NCBI GenBank assembly: GCA_002440965.1
Contig: DJWJ01000026.1
Coordinates: forward strand, 145,494-169,683
Source of the DNA: Candidatus Omnitrophica bacterium UBA6233
Lineage (GTDB): Bacteria; Omnitrophota; Gorgyraeia; Gygaellales; Profunditerraquicolaceae
DNA length: 24,190 bases
Direction of reading: 5' to 3'
The position numbers were made by a program, and so were the translations under genes. The notes beneath the pieces are model-generated. The model was given only the letters and a program-made list of their open reading frames with translations, did not search any database and had not been told where the DNA came from. Positions 5,502 through 13,326 of the stretch are shown one piece after another; position 1 is the first letter of the stretch, and every line of letters begins with the position of its first letter.

Positions 5502-7658
5502 CTAAGGTTTGGAAGGCTTAAAGATGTCCTCGGAAATCACAATGCCGCGCACCCGGATTTCATCAAGAAAAGAAGGCTTATAGCCGGTAGCGGTAAAATA
5601 CCCCTGCACCTTGCCTTGAGTGTCTACTCCGGTCTGTTTGAAGACAAATATATCGTTAAGGATTATATGCAGTTCGTCTTTCATGCCGCTGATTTCCGAG
5701 ATGGCCATAACTTTACGCGAACCATCGGATAACCGGGCAGTATGGACTATTACATCGACAGCCGACGCAATCATTTCGCGTATGGCCCTGACCGGAAGCT
5801 CTATTCCCGACATAAGAATCATTGAATCAAGCCGGGACAAAACATCCTGGGTAGAATTAGCGTGAATAGTAGTCATCGAACCATCATGGCCGGTATTCAT
5901 TGCCTGAAGCATATCGAGCGATTCGGTCCCGCGGCATTCGCCGACGATAATCCTATCCGGGCGCATTCTAAGGGTATTGCGGAAAAGATCTCTTATAGCA
6001 ACCGCGCCTTTACCTTCTATATTCGGCGGCCGGGATTCCAATCTTACCCAATGCACCTGATTTAATTTTAACTCTGCGGCATCTTCTAAAGTTATAATCC
6101 TTTCATCGTTAGGAATATGTTCCGAAAGAGCGTTAAGCACGGTGGTCTTTCCGCTCCCGGTGCCTCCTGAAACAATCATATTCTTCCGGCATAAAACAGA
6201 GGCCCGGATAAAATCGGCCATTTCCGGAGTAAGCGCTCCAAAATTAACCAAATCGTTTGTTTTAAACCTTTCTTTACGGAACTTCCTAATCGTAAGAGTT
6301 GGCCCGGTTAATGCAAGCGGGGGGATAATCGCGTTTACGCGTGAGCCGTCAGACAGGCGCGCGTCAACCATTGGCACGGATTCATCGATACGCCTTCCAA
6401 TGGGGGCAATTATGCGTTCAATAATCGTGCGGACTTGCTCATTAGAAAGAAATTTTTTGCTGGTTAATTCAATTTTTCCGTGTTTTTCCACAAAAATTTC
6501 ATCTTTATTATTGACCATGATATCGGTTATATCCGGATCAGCTAAAAGGTCTTCCAATGGCCCCAGGCCCAAGGCTTCATCAAGTATGTCTTTAATCACT
6601 TTCTTGCGCACATCTTGAGAGGGGATAAAACTGCCTGCCTCTTCCACTAGAAGATTGGCCACAAGAACTTCCGCCTTATCCCTTAATTCCTTGGTCTTTC
6701 GATGGTCGCTAAAGACATTCAAGTTTATCTTTTTTATATTCATCCCATCGATAAGGCGGGCGTGTATCCTGCGCTTAAGGACTAAAATTTGATCTTTGTC
6801 CTCGACGCTTGGTTCGACTACCGGCTCGGAGAGATCCTGCTCTTTCCAGAATTGTCCCGATTTATCTACCACTGCCTCTTTTAAACTGATCTCATCGATA
6901 TTCCTTATATCTACGAAGAGTTTCTTGTCTGTGTAAAGGGCGCGGGCTAATTCCAAAATTGACTGCGCAATCCGGGAACGCGGGGAATCGATTACTACCG
7001 GCACTCCCTGATTTATCGCCTGATTTACCGCTTTTCCTTCGGAAGGAATCTTCTCGATTATTTCCAAAGGAATGTTATTCCGAATCTCCTGCCAGCTTAT
7101 GCTCGATAAAGATTCCGCCCTATTGAGCACCAGCCTTATCATACTCAAAGGAAAATGCAATACCTGCAGGGTCTCCAGCATCCATTTAGTCTGATATACT
7201 GAAAGCACATCGGGGGTAACCACTAACAGCATCAGGTTAGCCTGATTTAACGCGGAAAGAAAAACGTTATTAAAAATCTCTCCGACATCGGAAATTATAA
7301 AATCGTAATCTTTATCCAAAAAGGCCAATACGTCCTTGACCATTTCCGGATATATATGCGCTGCCTGCTGAGGCCTTGAAATACCCGCCAAGAAATCCAC
7401 GTTGGGAAAATTGGTTTTAATGACGAAATCGGACTTTTTTGTCTGCTGCGGCTGTTTTTGCAGGAAATTCATCAGGTCGGCTATCGACCTTTGCGGATTA
7501 AGATTAAGCATATGCGCCATATCTCCGACGACATGCGTATCTAAGTCAATAAGACAGACATTCTTGCCTTCGGCGCCAAGAGCCACCGCTAAATTAGAAG
7601 CAATCAGCGTCTTGCCTACTCCGCCTTTAGTGCTAAATATTACTATTCGTTTGGCCAT
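5502..7658 (-). CDS. cpaF: Fusion of CpaE/TadZ-like ParA ATPase with CpaF/TadA pilus assembly ATPase
   Basis: 718 residues joining two normally separate Tad proteins. Residues 1-245 are a MinD/ParA-type ATPase as in CpaE/TadZ, with deviant Walker A KGGVGKT at 11-17 and LIDLD at 36-40. In TadZ this domain places the apparatus at the pole. It has no receiver domain in front. Residues about 290-718 are a full CpaF/TadA secretion ATPase: Walker A GGTGSGKT at 498-505, Asp box TLEDAAEL at 523-530, Walker B DRIIVGE at 568-574 and His box GHDGSMTTIHA at 590-600. This part powers pilus assembly at the inner membrane. No stop or frameshift interrupts the join, and a Glu/Val/Pro-rich linker lies near 262-288. 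It starts one base after the secretin stop. The fusion is directly visible; coupled action of the two ATPases is inferred. Confidence 0.93.
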   Translation of the reverse strand: MAKRIVIFSTKGGVGKTLIASNLAVALGAEGKNVCLIDLDTHVVGDMAHMLNLNPQRSIADLMNFLQKQPQQTKKSDFVIKTNFPNVDFLAGISRPQQAAHIYPEMVKDVLAFLDKDYDFIISDVGEIFNNVFLSALNQANLMLLVVTPDVLSVYQTKWMLETLQVLHFPLSMIRLVLNRAESLSSISWQEIRNNIPLEIIEKIPSEGKAVNQAINQGVPVVIDSPRSRIAQSILELARALYTDKKLFVDIRNIDEISLKEAVVDKSGQFWKEQDLSEPVVEPSVEDKDQILVLKRRIHARLIDGMNIKKINLNVFSDHRKTKELRDKAEVLVANLLVEEAGSFIPSQDVRKKVIKDILDEALGLGPLEDLLADPDITDIMVNNKDEIFVEKHGKIELTSKKFLSNEQVRTIIERIIAPIGRRIDESVPMVDARLSDGSRVNAIIPPLALTGPTLTIRKFRKERFKTNDLVNFGALTPEMADFIRASVLCRKNMIVSGGTGSGKTTVLNALSEHIPNDERIITLEDAAELKLNQVHWVRLESRPPNIEGKGAVAIRDLFRNTLRMRPDRIIVGECRGTESLDMLQAMNTGHDGSMTTIHANSTQDVLSRLDSMILMSGIELPVRAIREMIASAVDVIVHTARLSDGSRKVMAISEISGMKDELHIILNDIFVFKQTGVDTQGKVQGYFTATGYKPSFLDEIRVRGIVISEDIFKPSKP

Positions 7659-7659
7659 A

Positions 7660-9279
7660 CTATTCCAGTTGATAAATGATGGGGATATCTACCCAGATAT
7701 CGCTTTCTTTTACTGCGGGAGGAAATGGAGGATACGGCGCTATTCTTCGCGCCGTGCTTAACGCATCATCGTCGAGTAACTTATGCGTCGAAGACTCTTT
7801 CACTTTCGCATCCAGCAACTCTCCCTGATAAGAGAGCCTCAAGGATAATTTTACCGTGCCCTGAAACCCCGATTGTTTGGCTTCAACCGGATAAGCGAGA
7901 TTATCCAGAACTTTTTTCTGGATAATCTTACAATAATTCAAGATTGGATCCTGCGCCTGTTCGTTGACATCCGAAGGAGCATTTACGGAAGGAACATTTT
8001 CTTTTTCTTGCGGCTTGGGCTGGCTGACTATTCTCGGCGTAAGCGTAATAAACAACTCTGTATCGTTGACATTGTCGGTATCCGAATTCCACCCCTGTTG
8101 GGTAGTTTTCTGCCTGAAAATGGCTCCTAAAACCGGAACCTCGGAGAGCCAGGGAACCCTGGTTACCGATTCCTTATTCTTCTTCTTGATTAAGCCGCCG
8201 ATAGCCATAGTTTCACCGTTGTTAAGAAAAAGCTCGGTAGTCGCTGTCCGCTTAGTCATTTTATAAGCTAAGGCATAAGTAGTCGATACCTGGTCTCCCA
8301 GTTCGCTAACCACGACATTCAGATTGAGATGAACGCGGCTAAGATCCTCTAATCTCGGATTTATATTCAGGATAATACCGTATTCCTTGTATTCGACTGA
8401 TCCGCCGGTAGTGGCGCCTACCGATGTAGAACCGCTTGTGCCGGGAGTAACTGTGCCGCTTAAAACCGGCACTTCTCCGCCTACGACTAACTTGGCTTCT
8501 TTTCCACTCTGGCAGGAAAGGCGCGGACGCGAAAGTATGCGCGCTTTTCCCTCCTGGATTAAAGCGTCTAATTTAAGAGTAAAAGGGTTGGCTGCGCCGC
8601 GGGTAATATTAGCCACATGGAATACTTTTCCCCAGGTTGTGCCTGCAGCGGATATACCGGCTGAACCGACTTCGGTAAAAGTAATCGAACCCGGCCAGGT
8701 AAAACCCAGCTTATCCTGATACCCGTTATCAACTTCAACTACCTGAACATCAATTTCTATACTGGCCTCTTCCTCTTTTACGGTGATTAAATCGACGGTT
8801 TTATCCTTAAGCGCGCCCAGCGCGGTGGCGATTCTATCTTTATCTTTGGCCGATTTCACGGTTCCCAGAAGAATAACCTTGCCTTCCTCATCTTCAGCTT
8901 TACTATTCACATCAGGCAGGTTAAGCTTGGCTAACAGGTTGTCTATCCGGCGCTTGATCAAACTGGTATCTTCGGCATACACTTTAATATGGTAAGACTG
9001 CTCGCCAAAATTATCCCAAACAGTTAACGCAGTAGCTCCGGCTGACTTAGGATTGATGGTTATTTCGGACTTACTGACATTGACGACATCGGCAACTGCC
9101 GGATTCCCTATAGAAACGCGTATAGGCTTATTCACCGGCACTATCTGGATTTCTCCGATAAAACACTTCAACTCTTCAGCCGACGAATCAACCGAATAAA
9201 CCTTAAATGGCGTAATGATAACCGAAGCAATTACGAATATAAGGATAATAAATAGTCTTTTCATTTTCCTCGCTCTCAT
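7660..9279 (-). CDS. cpaC: CpaC/RcpA-type secretin with C-terminal TonB domain
   Basis: 539 residues forming the outer-membrane pore of the Tad pilus. A signal peptide covers about residues 6-30. A pilus-secretin N-terminal domain (38-103) contains PVNKPIRVSIGNPAVADV, and a BON-like domain follows (105-170). The secretin core (172-416) shows ARILSRPRLSCQSGKEA, a GGEVPV block and the C-terminal TELFITLTPRIV strand. After a Pro/Gln/Asn linker, residues 450-539 form a TonB C-terminal (energy-transducer) domain with YPVEAKQSGFQGTVKLSL and a closing APYPPFPP segment. That domain is not usual in CpaC. The ATG at 9279 overlaps the CpaB stop as TAATG; an ATG at 9264 is a possible alternative start. 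It is the middle gene of the cpaB-cpaC-cpaEF run. Confidence 0.92.
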   Translation of the reverse strand: MRARKMKRLFIILIFVIASVIITPFKVYSVDSSAEELKCFIGEIQIVPVNKPIRVSIGNPAVADVVNVSKSEITINPKSAGATALTVWDNFGEQSYHIKVYAEDTSLIKRRIDNLLAKLNLPDVNSKAEDEEGKVILLGTVKSAKDKDRIATALGALKDKTVDLITVKEEEASIEIDVQVVEVDNGYQDKLGFTWPGSITFTEVGSAGISAAGTTWGKVFHVANITRGAANPFTLKLDALIQEGKARILSRPRLSCQSGKEAKLVVGGEVPVLSGTVTPGTSGSTSVGATTGGSVEYKEYGIILNINPRLEDLSRVHLNLNVVVSELGDQVSTTYALAYKMTKRTATTELFLNNGETMAIGGLIKKKNKESVTRVPWLSEVPVLGAIFRQKTTQQGWNSDTDNVNDTELFITLTPRIVSQPKPQEKENVPSVNAPSDVNEQAQDPILNYCKIIQKKVLDNLAYPVEAKQSGFQGTVKLSLRLSYQGELLDAKVKESSTHKLLDDDALSTARRIAPYPPFPPAVKESDIWVDIPIIYQLE

Positions 9280-10190
9280 TATTTGGATATGGGCATTCTT
9301 TCTTTATTTACCCCGCGATAGATTTCTATTGTTTCGACCGGCGGCGGTTCTTCTTTTTTCGTTTCCTGCCCTGTCCAAGACGCTCCTTGAGACTGCGGCA
9401 GAATATACTGGAAAAGCGTATTCAGGTTGGCCGGCATAATCGGTTCGACTTTGGCATCAGCCGGAGAACGCAGAGTAAAACGAATCTTGCCTTGTTCCTG
9501 CACAAAAGCTATAAAGCTTGACTCTTGAGGAGATAACGCCAAGGTGACCAAAGGAGGGCCGCTGGTGACAGATTCTTCTTTTGTGCGGCTGCCTTGAGCC
9601 ACAGAGGCCCCGGTATTGTGCCCCACAGCTAAAACCAAAACGTTCTGAAATAACGGTAACACCGCTACTTGGCTTCCTTGCTGGCCGTCAGCGCCCTGAA
9701 CCGGTATCTGAATCGTAGCGATAACATCCACGTAATCTCCCGGCCTTACCATACCTGCCACCGAGGATATATTATCAACTGCCACCGAAATTGCCCTTTT
9801 GCCGGCAGGAGTTATTCCGGCTAAATCTCCGCCGGACTGTTGCTTTGCGTTAACTAATTTAGAAAGGGTTATCTGTTCTCCTTTGGAAATAGCCACTACT
9901 GTAACCATTCCGGAAATCCTGCTTAAGGAAGTAACCGCTTGCGGTTGGACAAATTTATTCGGAACAACAGCGGTATCCAACGGCACTGATTCTATGAGGA
10001 TGCCTTTGGGGATATCCTGCTTGGCTATCAAAACAGCGGTTTGATTAGTCTGCATTTTAGCGATCGCTTTCTTCGCCTGTTCCTGCGCGATTTGCTGCTG
10101 CTGGTCCAGATAAACCTTGACCATAACAATCGCCAATACCCCCAAAACCACCCCGGCTATTAGTATAAGTTTCTGTCTTTCGATAGGCAC
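9279..10190 (-). CDS. cpaB: CpaB/RcpC pilus assembly protein
   Basis: 303 residues. One membrane anchor (8-27) is followed by a Gln/Ala-rich periplasmic stalk and a SAF-type domain (about 50-115) containing VLIAKQDIPKGILIE and GEQITLSKLV. The RcpC/CpaB domain then has KRAISVAVDNISSVAGMVRPGDYVDV in full, the family hallmark. CpaB sits in the periplasm with the secretin during Tad pilus assembly. The start is a GTG that overlaps the preceding stop as TAGTG, a coupled arrangement. The C-terminal 60 residues (Pro/Glu-rich, ending IYRGVNKERMPISK) are less conserved in the family. Confidence 0.93.
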   Translation of the reverse strand: MPIERQKLILIAGVVLGVLAIVMVKVYLDQQQQIAQEQAKKAIAKMQTNQTAVLIAKQDIPKGILIESVPLDTAVVPNKFVQPQAVTSLSRISGMVTVVAISKGEQITLSKLVNAKQQSGGDLAGITPAGKRAISVAVDNISSVAGMVRPGDYVDVIATIQIPVQGADGQQGSQVAVLPLFQNVLVLAVGHNTGASVAQGSRTKEESVTSGPPLVTLALSPQESSFIAFVQEQGKIRFTLRSPADAKVEPIMPANLNTLFQYILPQSQGASWTGQETKKEEPPPVETIEIYRGVNKERMPISK

Positions 10191-11098
10191 TATTTTATCT
10201 CTCCTTCGTTTACTTCTATTTTGGCTTCGCGGGAAAGCTTTCCGATTAAATCCTCCACAACCTGCTGTTGTTTCAAAAAGGTGAGCCCGCGTTTAATGTC
10301 ATCCCACATCTCGGAAAGAGACTTCTGCTTGCCTCCATGCTTAAGTTCCAGCTTTATAATGCAATACCCGTCGGGACCCTTGAAAATACTGCTGATTTTT
10401 CCCTGTTCCAAAGAATCAGAAAAAGCTACCGCATCAAACTGGGCGGATTTTTTCCCTTTTTTTATGAAGCCCAGATCACCGCCATTTTTCGCGCTGGAAG
10501 CGGTTGAACGTTCTTTGGCCAAAGTGGCAAAGTCTGCCCCTTGAAGAAGCTGAATCATCACATCTTTGGCATCCTGCTCGGTGGCAACAACTATCTCGCG
10601 TATCTGCCTCTCTTCAGGCTCTTTTAACTGTTCTTTATAAGTATTGTAATAGTCTTCGATCTCCTTGGAAGAAACATCGACTTTCTGAGTAACGTCTTTA
10701 ATCAACTGCAAAACCAATAGATCCGTTTTGGTTTTTTCCAAAGCCTTGATAACGTCTTCGTTCCTATCCAACCCCTTATCCAAAGCCTCCTGATAAAGGA
10801 GGGTCCTGCGGACTATCTCATTCTTAAGGTAATTAATCTTCTGCTCGCGCGTGGTAATTTTAAGCTCGGGTTTATCGGCGGGAACATTAGCGTTGTAGAT
10901 TTCAATTTCCTGGTTAAGGTCATCCAGGCCTATTGATATATTATTAACCTTGGCGACTACGGGGCCTTTTGGCTCGACGGCCTGCACGGGAAGTTTTAAC
11001 TCTATCTTTCGGCCGGATGGAGAAGACAATTTATTGCATCCTAAAATAACGCTAAAAAACAAACTTAAAACCGCAAACAAGATAATATTACGCTTCAC
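10190..11098 (-). CDS. Lipoprotein peptidyl-prolyl isomerase (PpiC/parvulin, SurA/PrsA-like)
   Basis: 302 residues. A lipoprotein signal ends ILGC (Cys21). A helical SurA-like chaperone domain lies at about 45-160, and a parvulin domain at about 165-260 contains IREIVVATEQDAKDV, GGDLGFIKKG and KGPDGYCIIKLE. Parvulin lipoproteins help fold exported proteins; in this operon the clients could be the secretin or the pilins (inference). The start is a GTG with a strong AGGAGG site seven bases upstream. It leads directly into cpaB with a one-base stop/start overlap, so it is very probably part of the pilus operon. Similar PpiC proteins accompany some Tad and exopolysaccharide systems. Confidence 0.88.
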   Translation of the reverse strand: MKRNIILFAVLSLFFSVILGCNKLSSPSGRKIELKLPVQAVEPKGPVVAKVNNISIGLDDLNQEIEIYNANVPADKPELKITTREQKINYLKNEIVRRTLLYQEALDKGLDRNEDVIKALEKTKTDLLVLQLIKDVTQKVDVSSKEIEDYYNTYKEQLKEPEERQIREIVVATEQDAKDVMIQLLQGADFATLAKERSTASSAKNGGDLGFIKKGKKSAQFDAVAFSDSLEQGKISSIFKGPDGYCIIKLELKHGGKQKSLSEMWDDIKRGLTFLKQQQVVEDLIGKLSREAKIEVNEGEIK

Positions 11099-11124
11099 TT
11101 TTTTACCTCCTCAATTTGGGCTGC

Positions 11125-11367
11125 CTATTCTTTCTTGATTTCGTTGATTATCCGGATCAATAGATCGGCGATCTTGGCAATAAGAAAAAGAAAGAAGAAA
11201 AAGAAAGTATAAACTACTAAAACCACAACCCCCATCCAGCGGGAATTTCCGGGAACAGCTCCGAAAACAAGCGATAGGCCTCCGACAACCCCTAAAAGCA
11301 AAAAAATCCAGGCAGCGATTTTCACCACCAGGCTGGATGTTTTTAAAAAAGCTAAATGTTCGCGCAT
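11125..11367 (-). CDS. Small two-helix membrane protein
   Basis: 80 residues with two hydrophobic stretches (about 13-37 and 44-66) separated by a short GNSRW turn. The second runs through a Phe-rich segment before a charged end (RIINEIKKE). GGAGG lies close to the ATG. No family is recognised. It precedes the PpiC lipoprotein by 26 bases and is probably the first gene of the pilus operon, so a small accessory role in the inner membrane is possible, but nothing in the sequence proves it. Confidence 0.6.
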   Translation of the reverse strand: MREHLAFLKTSSLVVKIAAWIFLLLGVVGGLSLVFGAVPGNSRWMGVVVLVVYTFFFFFLFLIAKIADLLIRIINEIKKE

Positions 11368-11452
11368 AAATCCTCCTTGTTATTTTATTTTTCTATCATA
11401 AAGCGCGCCAAATAGCAAGAGAAATTTTTATTTAGTCCTTAAATAGCGAGCG

Positions 11453-12997
11453 CTAAGAACAGCTGTCTTTGAATTTAACCTCTAATGCGCATAACAAATC
11501 CTTATTCGGCTCATAATAGGGATTTTTCCTGAAAGAAGCCAAAGCAAACATTTTGGCCTTGTCAAAATTACCCAACATTTTGTAACAAACCGCCATACGG
11601 TATAAGGTTATAAAATGATTCGATACTATTTTGTTGTAGCGCTCAAGCGCCTTCCCGGGATTATTTGTAAAAAAGTAGTAATCGCCCGACTCTATATTTA
11701 TAAGCAGATCGTCCTCGCTGTAATATTTGGATTGTTCTTTTATCTCAGACAGCGCCTCATTATAAAAACCAGCTTCAAGATAATCCTCAACCAGTATGTG
11801 CCTCAACGGGTTATATTTAGGTTTGTAACTAAAGGTATTCTTATCAAAAGTGGGAGCATCCTTCCAAATACGGTTGTTGTAAACGGTAAGTATTCCGAAA
11901 TATAAAACAAAAACTGCCGGGACCAATAACCGGTTTTTCTTGAGCTTAGTCAAAGCTAAACTGAGGATGAGAAAAATCCCCGCTGAAGCCGGATAAAACC
12001 AGCTTTCGGCCATGAATACCTCTTTGGATGTGGAATAACCGTCCATAAGCATGAATACCGGTAAAAGGCCAAACAGAAACCAAAGAGACCCGAAAATAAT
12101 AGTTTTGTTCTTCCTTAATTTCCAAAGTATCAACAAGATTAACGCGGCGCAAAAAATGACTATTACCGTTTTAAAATTAAGCGGGCCGGTAATGACCGGG
12201 GCGCTCCTCAAGAAATGCAGGTTAAACGGAAAAAACAGCAATATAATATACCTGAAAATTATTGCCGCGAAATTCACTATTCGCCAAAACAAAGATATCC
12301 ATTGCTCATGAACCGCCAGGCCGCTGGAACCAAATAGAAAAAAGCGAAAGGCTAAATAAACCAAATCCAGCAATATGAAAGAGAAGAGTATCCTATACCG
12401 GCTTTTTTCTTGTTTCTGAATAAAAATGACCAACGCAATGAAGAGGAATAAAAATACCGCGTTTTCCCGGGATAAGAGAGCCAAGAAAGCAGACAACAAG
12501 CTCAAGATAGGCAAGTCTTTAAGAAAAAGGAGGACGCTCGATAACAAAAATAATAAACTCAATAAGTCCGCGCGGGCGGAAAGATAAGAAACGACCGAAA
12601 CCTGAAGCGGATGCACTATAAACAGAACAGCGGCGATGGCAGCAAGGCGCATATCTGAAAACAGTTTAAGCAAAACTATAAAGGTTAAAATCCCGTTCAA
12701 TAAGTGCAAAAGCAGATTCGCAAGATGGAACCCGAACGGTTTATCCCCACCCCAGATTTTATAATCTAAGAAGTAGCTTACGGCCTGCAGGGGCCTGTAC
12801 ATAAGATCGAACGGCCTTTGCCCTGACCAATGCTCGAATATATCTTTCTTAAATACCTGAGGGAGTAATTTGGGGGATTTTATAAACGGATTATTCAGAA
12901 TCAAGGCTTTATCGTCAAAGACAAAACCGTTGTTTAAACTATTAAAGTAAACGCCTAAACAGAGGACGCAGATTAAAAAAATTACCATTTTTTTCAT
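11453..12997 (-). CDS. GT-C fold membrane glycosyltransferase, TMTC/PMT-like, with C-terminal TPR-like repeats
   Basis: 514 residues from the ATG at 12997 (an in-frame ATG at 13027 adds ten Cys/Arg-rich residues and has no ribosome binding site; GGGAG precedes the chosen start). The first loop has NNGFVFDDKALILNNPFI, whose Asp-Asp pair is the expected lipid-linked-sugar catalytic site of GT-C enzymes. HPLQVSVVSYLSARADLLS matches the loop of eukaryotic TMTC mannosyltransferases and their bacterial relatives. About ten membrane helices follow, then a soluble tail (about 420-510) resembling TPR repeats (ALERYNKI, MLGNFDKAKMFALAS). It would transfer a sugar from a polyprenyl carrier to a protein outside the membrane; the substrate is unknown. 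It is the gene before the pilus operon on the same strand, so the Ser/Thr-rich pilins are possible targets. Confidence 0.75.
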   Translation of the reverse strand: MKKMVIFLICVLCLGVYFNSLNNGFVFDDKALILNNPFIKSPKLLPQVFKKDIFEHWSGQRPFDLMYRPLQAVSYFLDYKIWGGDKPFGFHLANLLLHLLNGILTFIVLLKLFSDMRLAAIAAVLFIVHPLQVSVVSYLSARADLLSLLFLLSSVLLFLKDLPILSLLSAFLALLSRENAVFLFLFIALVIFIQKQEKSRYRILFSFILLDLVYLAFRFFLFGSSGLAVHEQWISLFWRIVNFAAIIFRYIILLFFPFNLHFLRSAPVITGPLNFKTVIVIFCAALILLILWKLRKNKTIIFGSLWFLFGLLPVFMLMDGYSTSKEVFMAESWFYPASAGIFLILSLALTKLKKNRLLVPAVFVLYFGILTVYNNRIWKDAPTFDKNTFSYKPKYNPLRHILVEDYLEAGFYNEALSEIKEQSKYYSEDDLLINIESGDYYFFTNNPGKALERYNKIVSNHFITLYRMAVCYKMLGNFDKAKMFALASFRKNPYYEPNKDLLCALEVKFKDSCS

Positions 12998-13051
12998 TTT
13001 CAACCGCTCCCTGCAACAGCAACCCACTCTAAATTACAGTTTATTTTTATG

Positions 13052-13060
13052 ATTATACCA
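13052..13060 (-). promoter_or_regulatory. Extended -10 promoter element for the glycosyltransferase gene
   Basis: TGGTATAAT on the minus strand is a perfect -10 hexamer with the TGn extension, placed about 55 bases before the glycosyltransferase ATG and just after the tRNA-Glu terminator. No good -35 is present, which is typical of extended -10 promoters. Confidence 0.5.
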
Positions 13061-13061
13061 T

Positions 13062-13093
13062 AAAAATACCCTGATAAATACTCATCAGGGTAT
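13062..13093 (-). terminator. Rho-independent terminator of tRNA-Glu
   Basis: A perfect 10-bp stem (ATACCCTGAT with ATCAGGGTAT) and an eight-base loop are followed on the minus strand by TTTTTA. It sits about 50 bases after the tRNA and before the glycosyltransferase promoter. Confidence 0.85.
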
Positions 13094-13141
13094 CTACATT
13101 ATTGCTGTGGTTTCAATCTGGAATTAGAAACTTGAAAATAG

Positions 13142-13216
13142 TAGCCCCAACCGGATTTGAACCGGTGTTTACAGGCTGAGAACCTGACGTCCTAGACCAG
13201 GCTAGACGATGGGGCC
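13142..13216 (-). tRNA. tRNA-Glu (CTC anticodon)
   Basis: A 75-base cloverleaf on the minus strand begins GGCCCCATCGTCTAG and ends GGTTGGGGCTA. The acceptor stem pairs fully, with a G-U at the first position. The anticodon loop reads TTCTCAG, giving CTC for Glu GAG codons. The T arm ACCGG-TTCAAAT-CCGGT is standard. CCA is not encoded. It has its own promoter and terminator. Confidence 0.95.
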
Positions 13217-13233
13217 AGAAAAAAATCTAAGGT

Positions 13234-13261
13234 ATTTTACTATACCGGGAGATTTAGTCAA
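13234..13261 (-). promoter_or_regulatory. Promoter of tRNA-Glu
   Basis: TTGACT (13261-13256), a 16-base spacer and TAAAAT (13239-13234) lie 17 bases before the mature tRNA 5' end. The site is divergent from, and 30 bases away from, the promoter of the plus-strand signalling cassette. Confidence 0.6.
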
Positions 13262-13290
13262 TAATTATGTTTTCGCAATTATCATTATGG

Positions 13291-13319
13291 TTGACTTTAT
13301 TTTTTAAAGTGTTTATAAT
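13291..13319 (+). promoter_or_regulatory. Near-consensus promoter of the FIST-kinase-GGDEF cassette
   Basis: TTGACT (13291-13296), exactly 17 bases, then TATAAT (13314-13319). The predicted transcription start falls at about 13326-13327, on the A of the FIST gene's ATG. That implies a leaderless mRNA, and no ribosome binding site is present before that ATG (TACAACCC). Confidence 0.75.
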
Positions 13320-13326
13320 ACAACCC

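Noticed and set aside
13267..13326. Upstream extension of the FIST gene from an earlier ATG
   Set aside because: It contains the -35 and -10 of a near-consensus promoter and has no ribosome binding site; the FIST family begins at the later MRVGIGVS.
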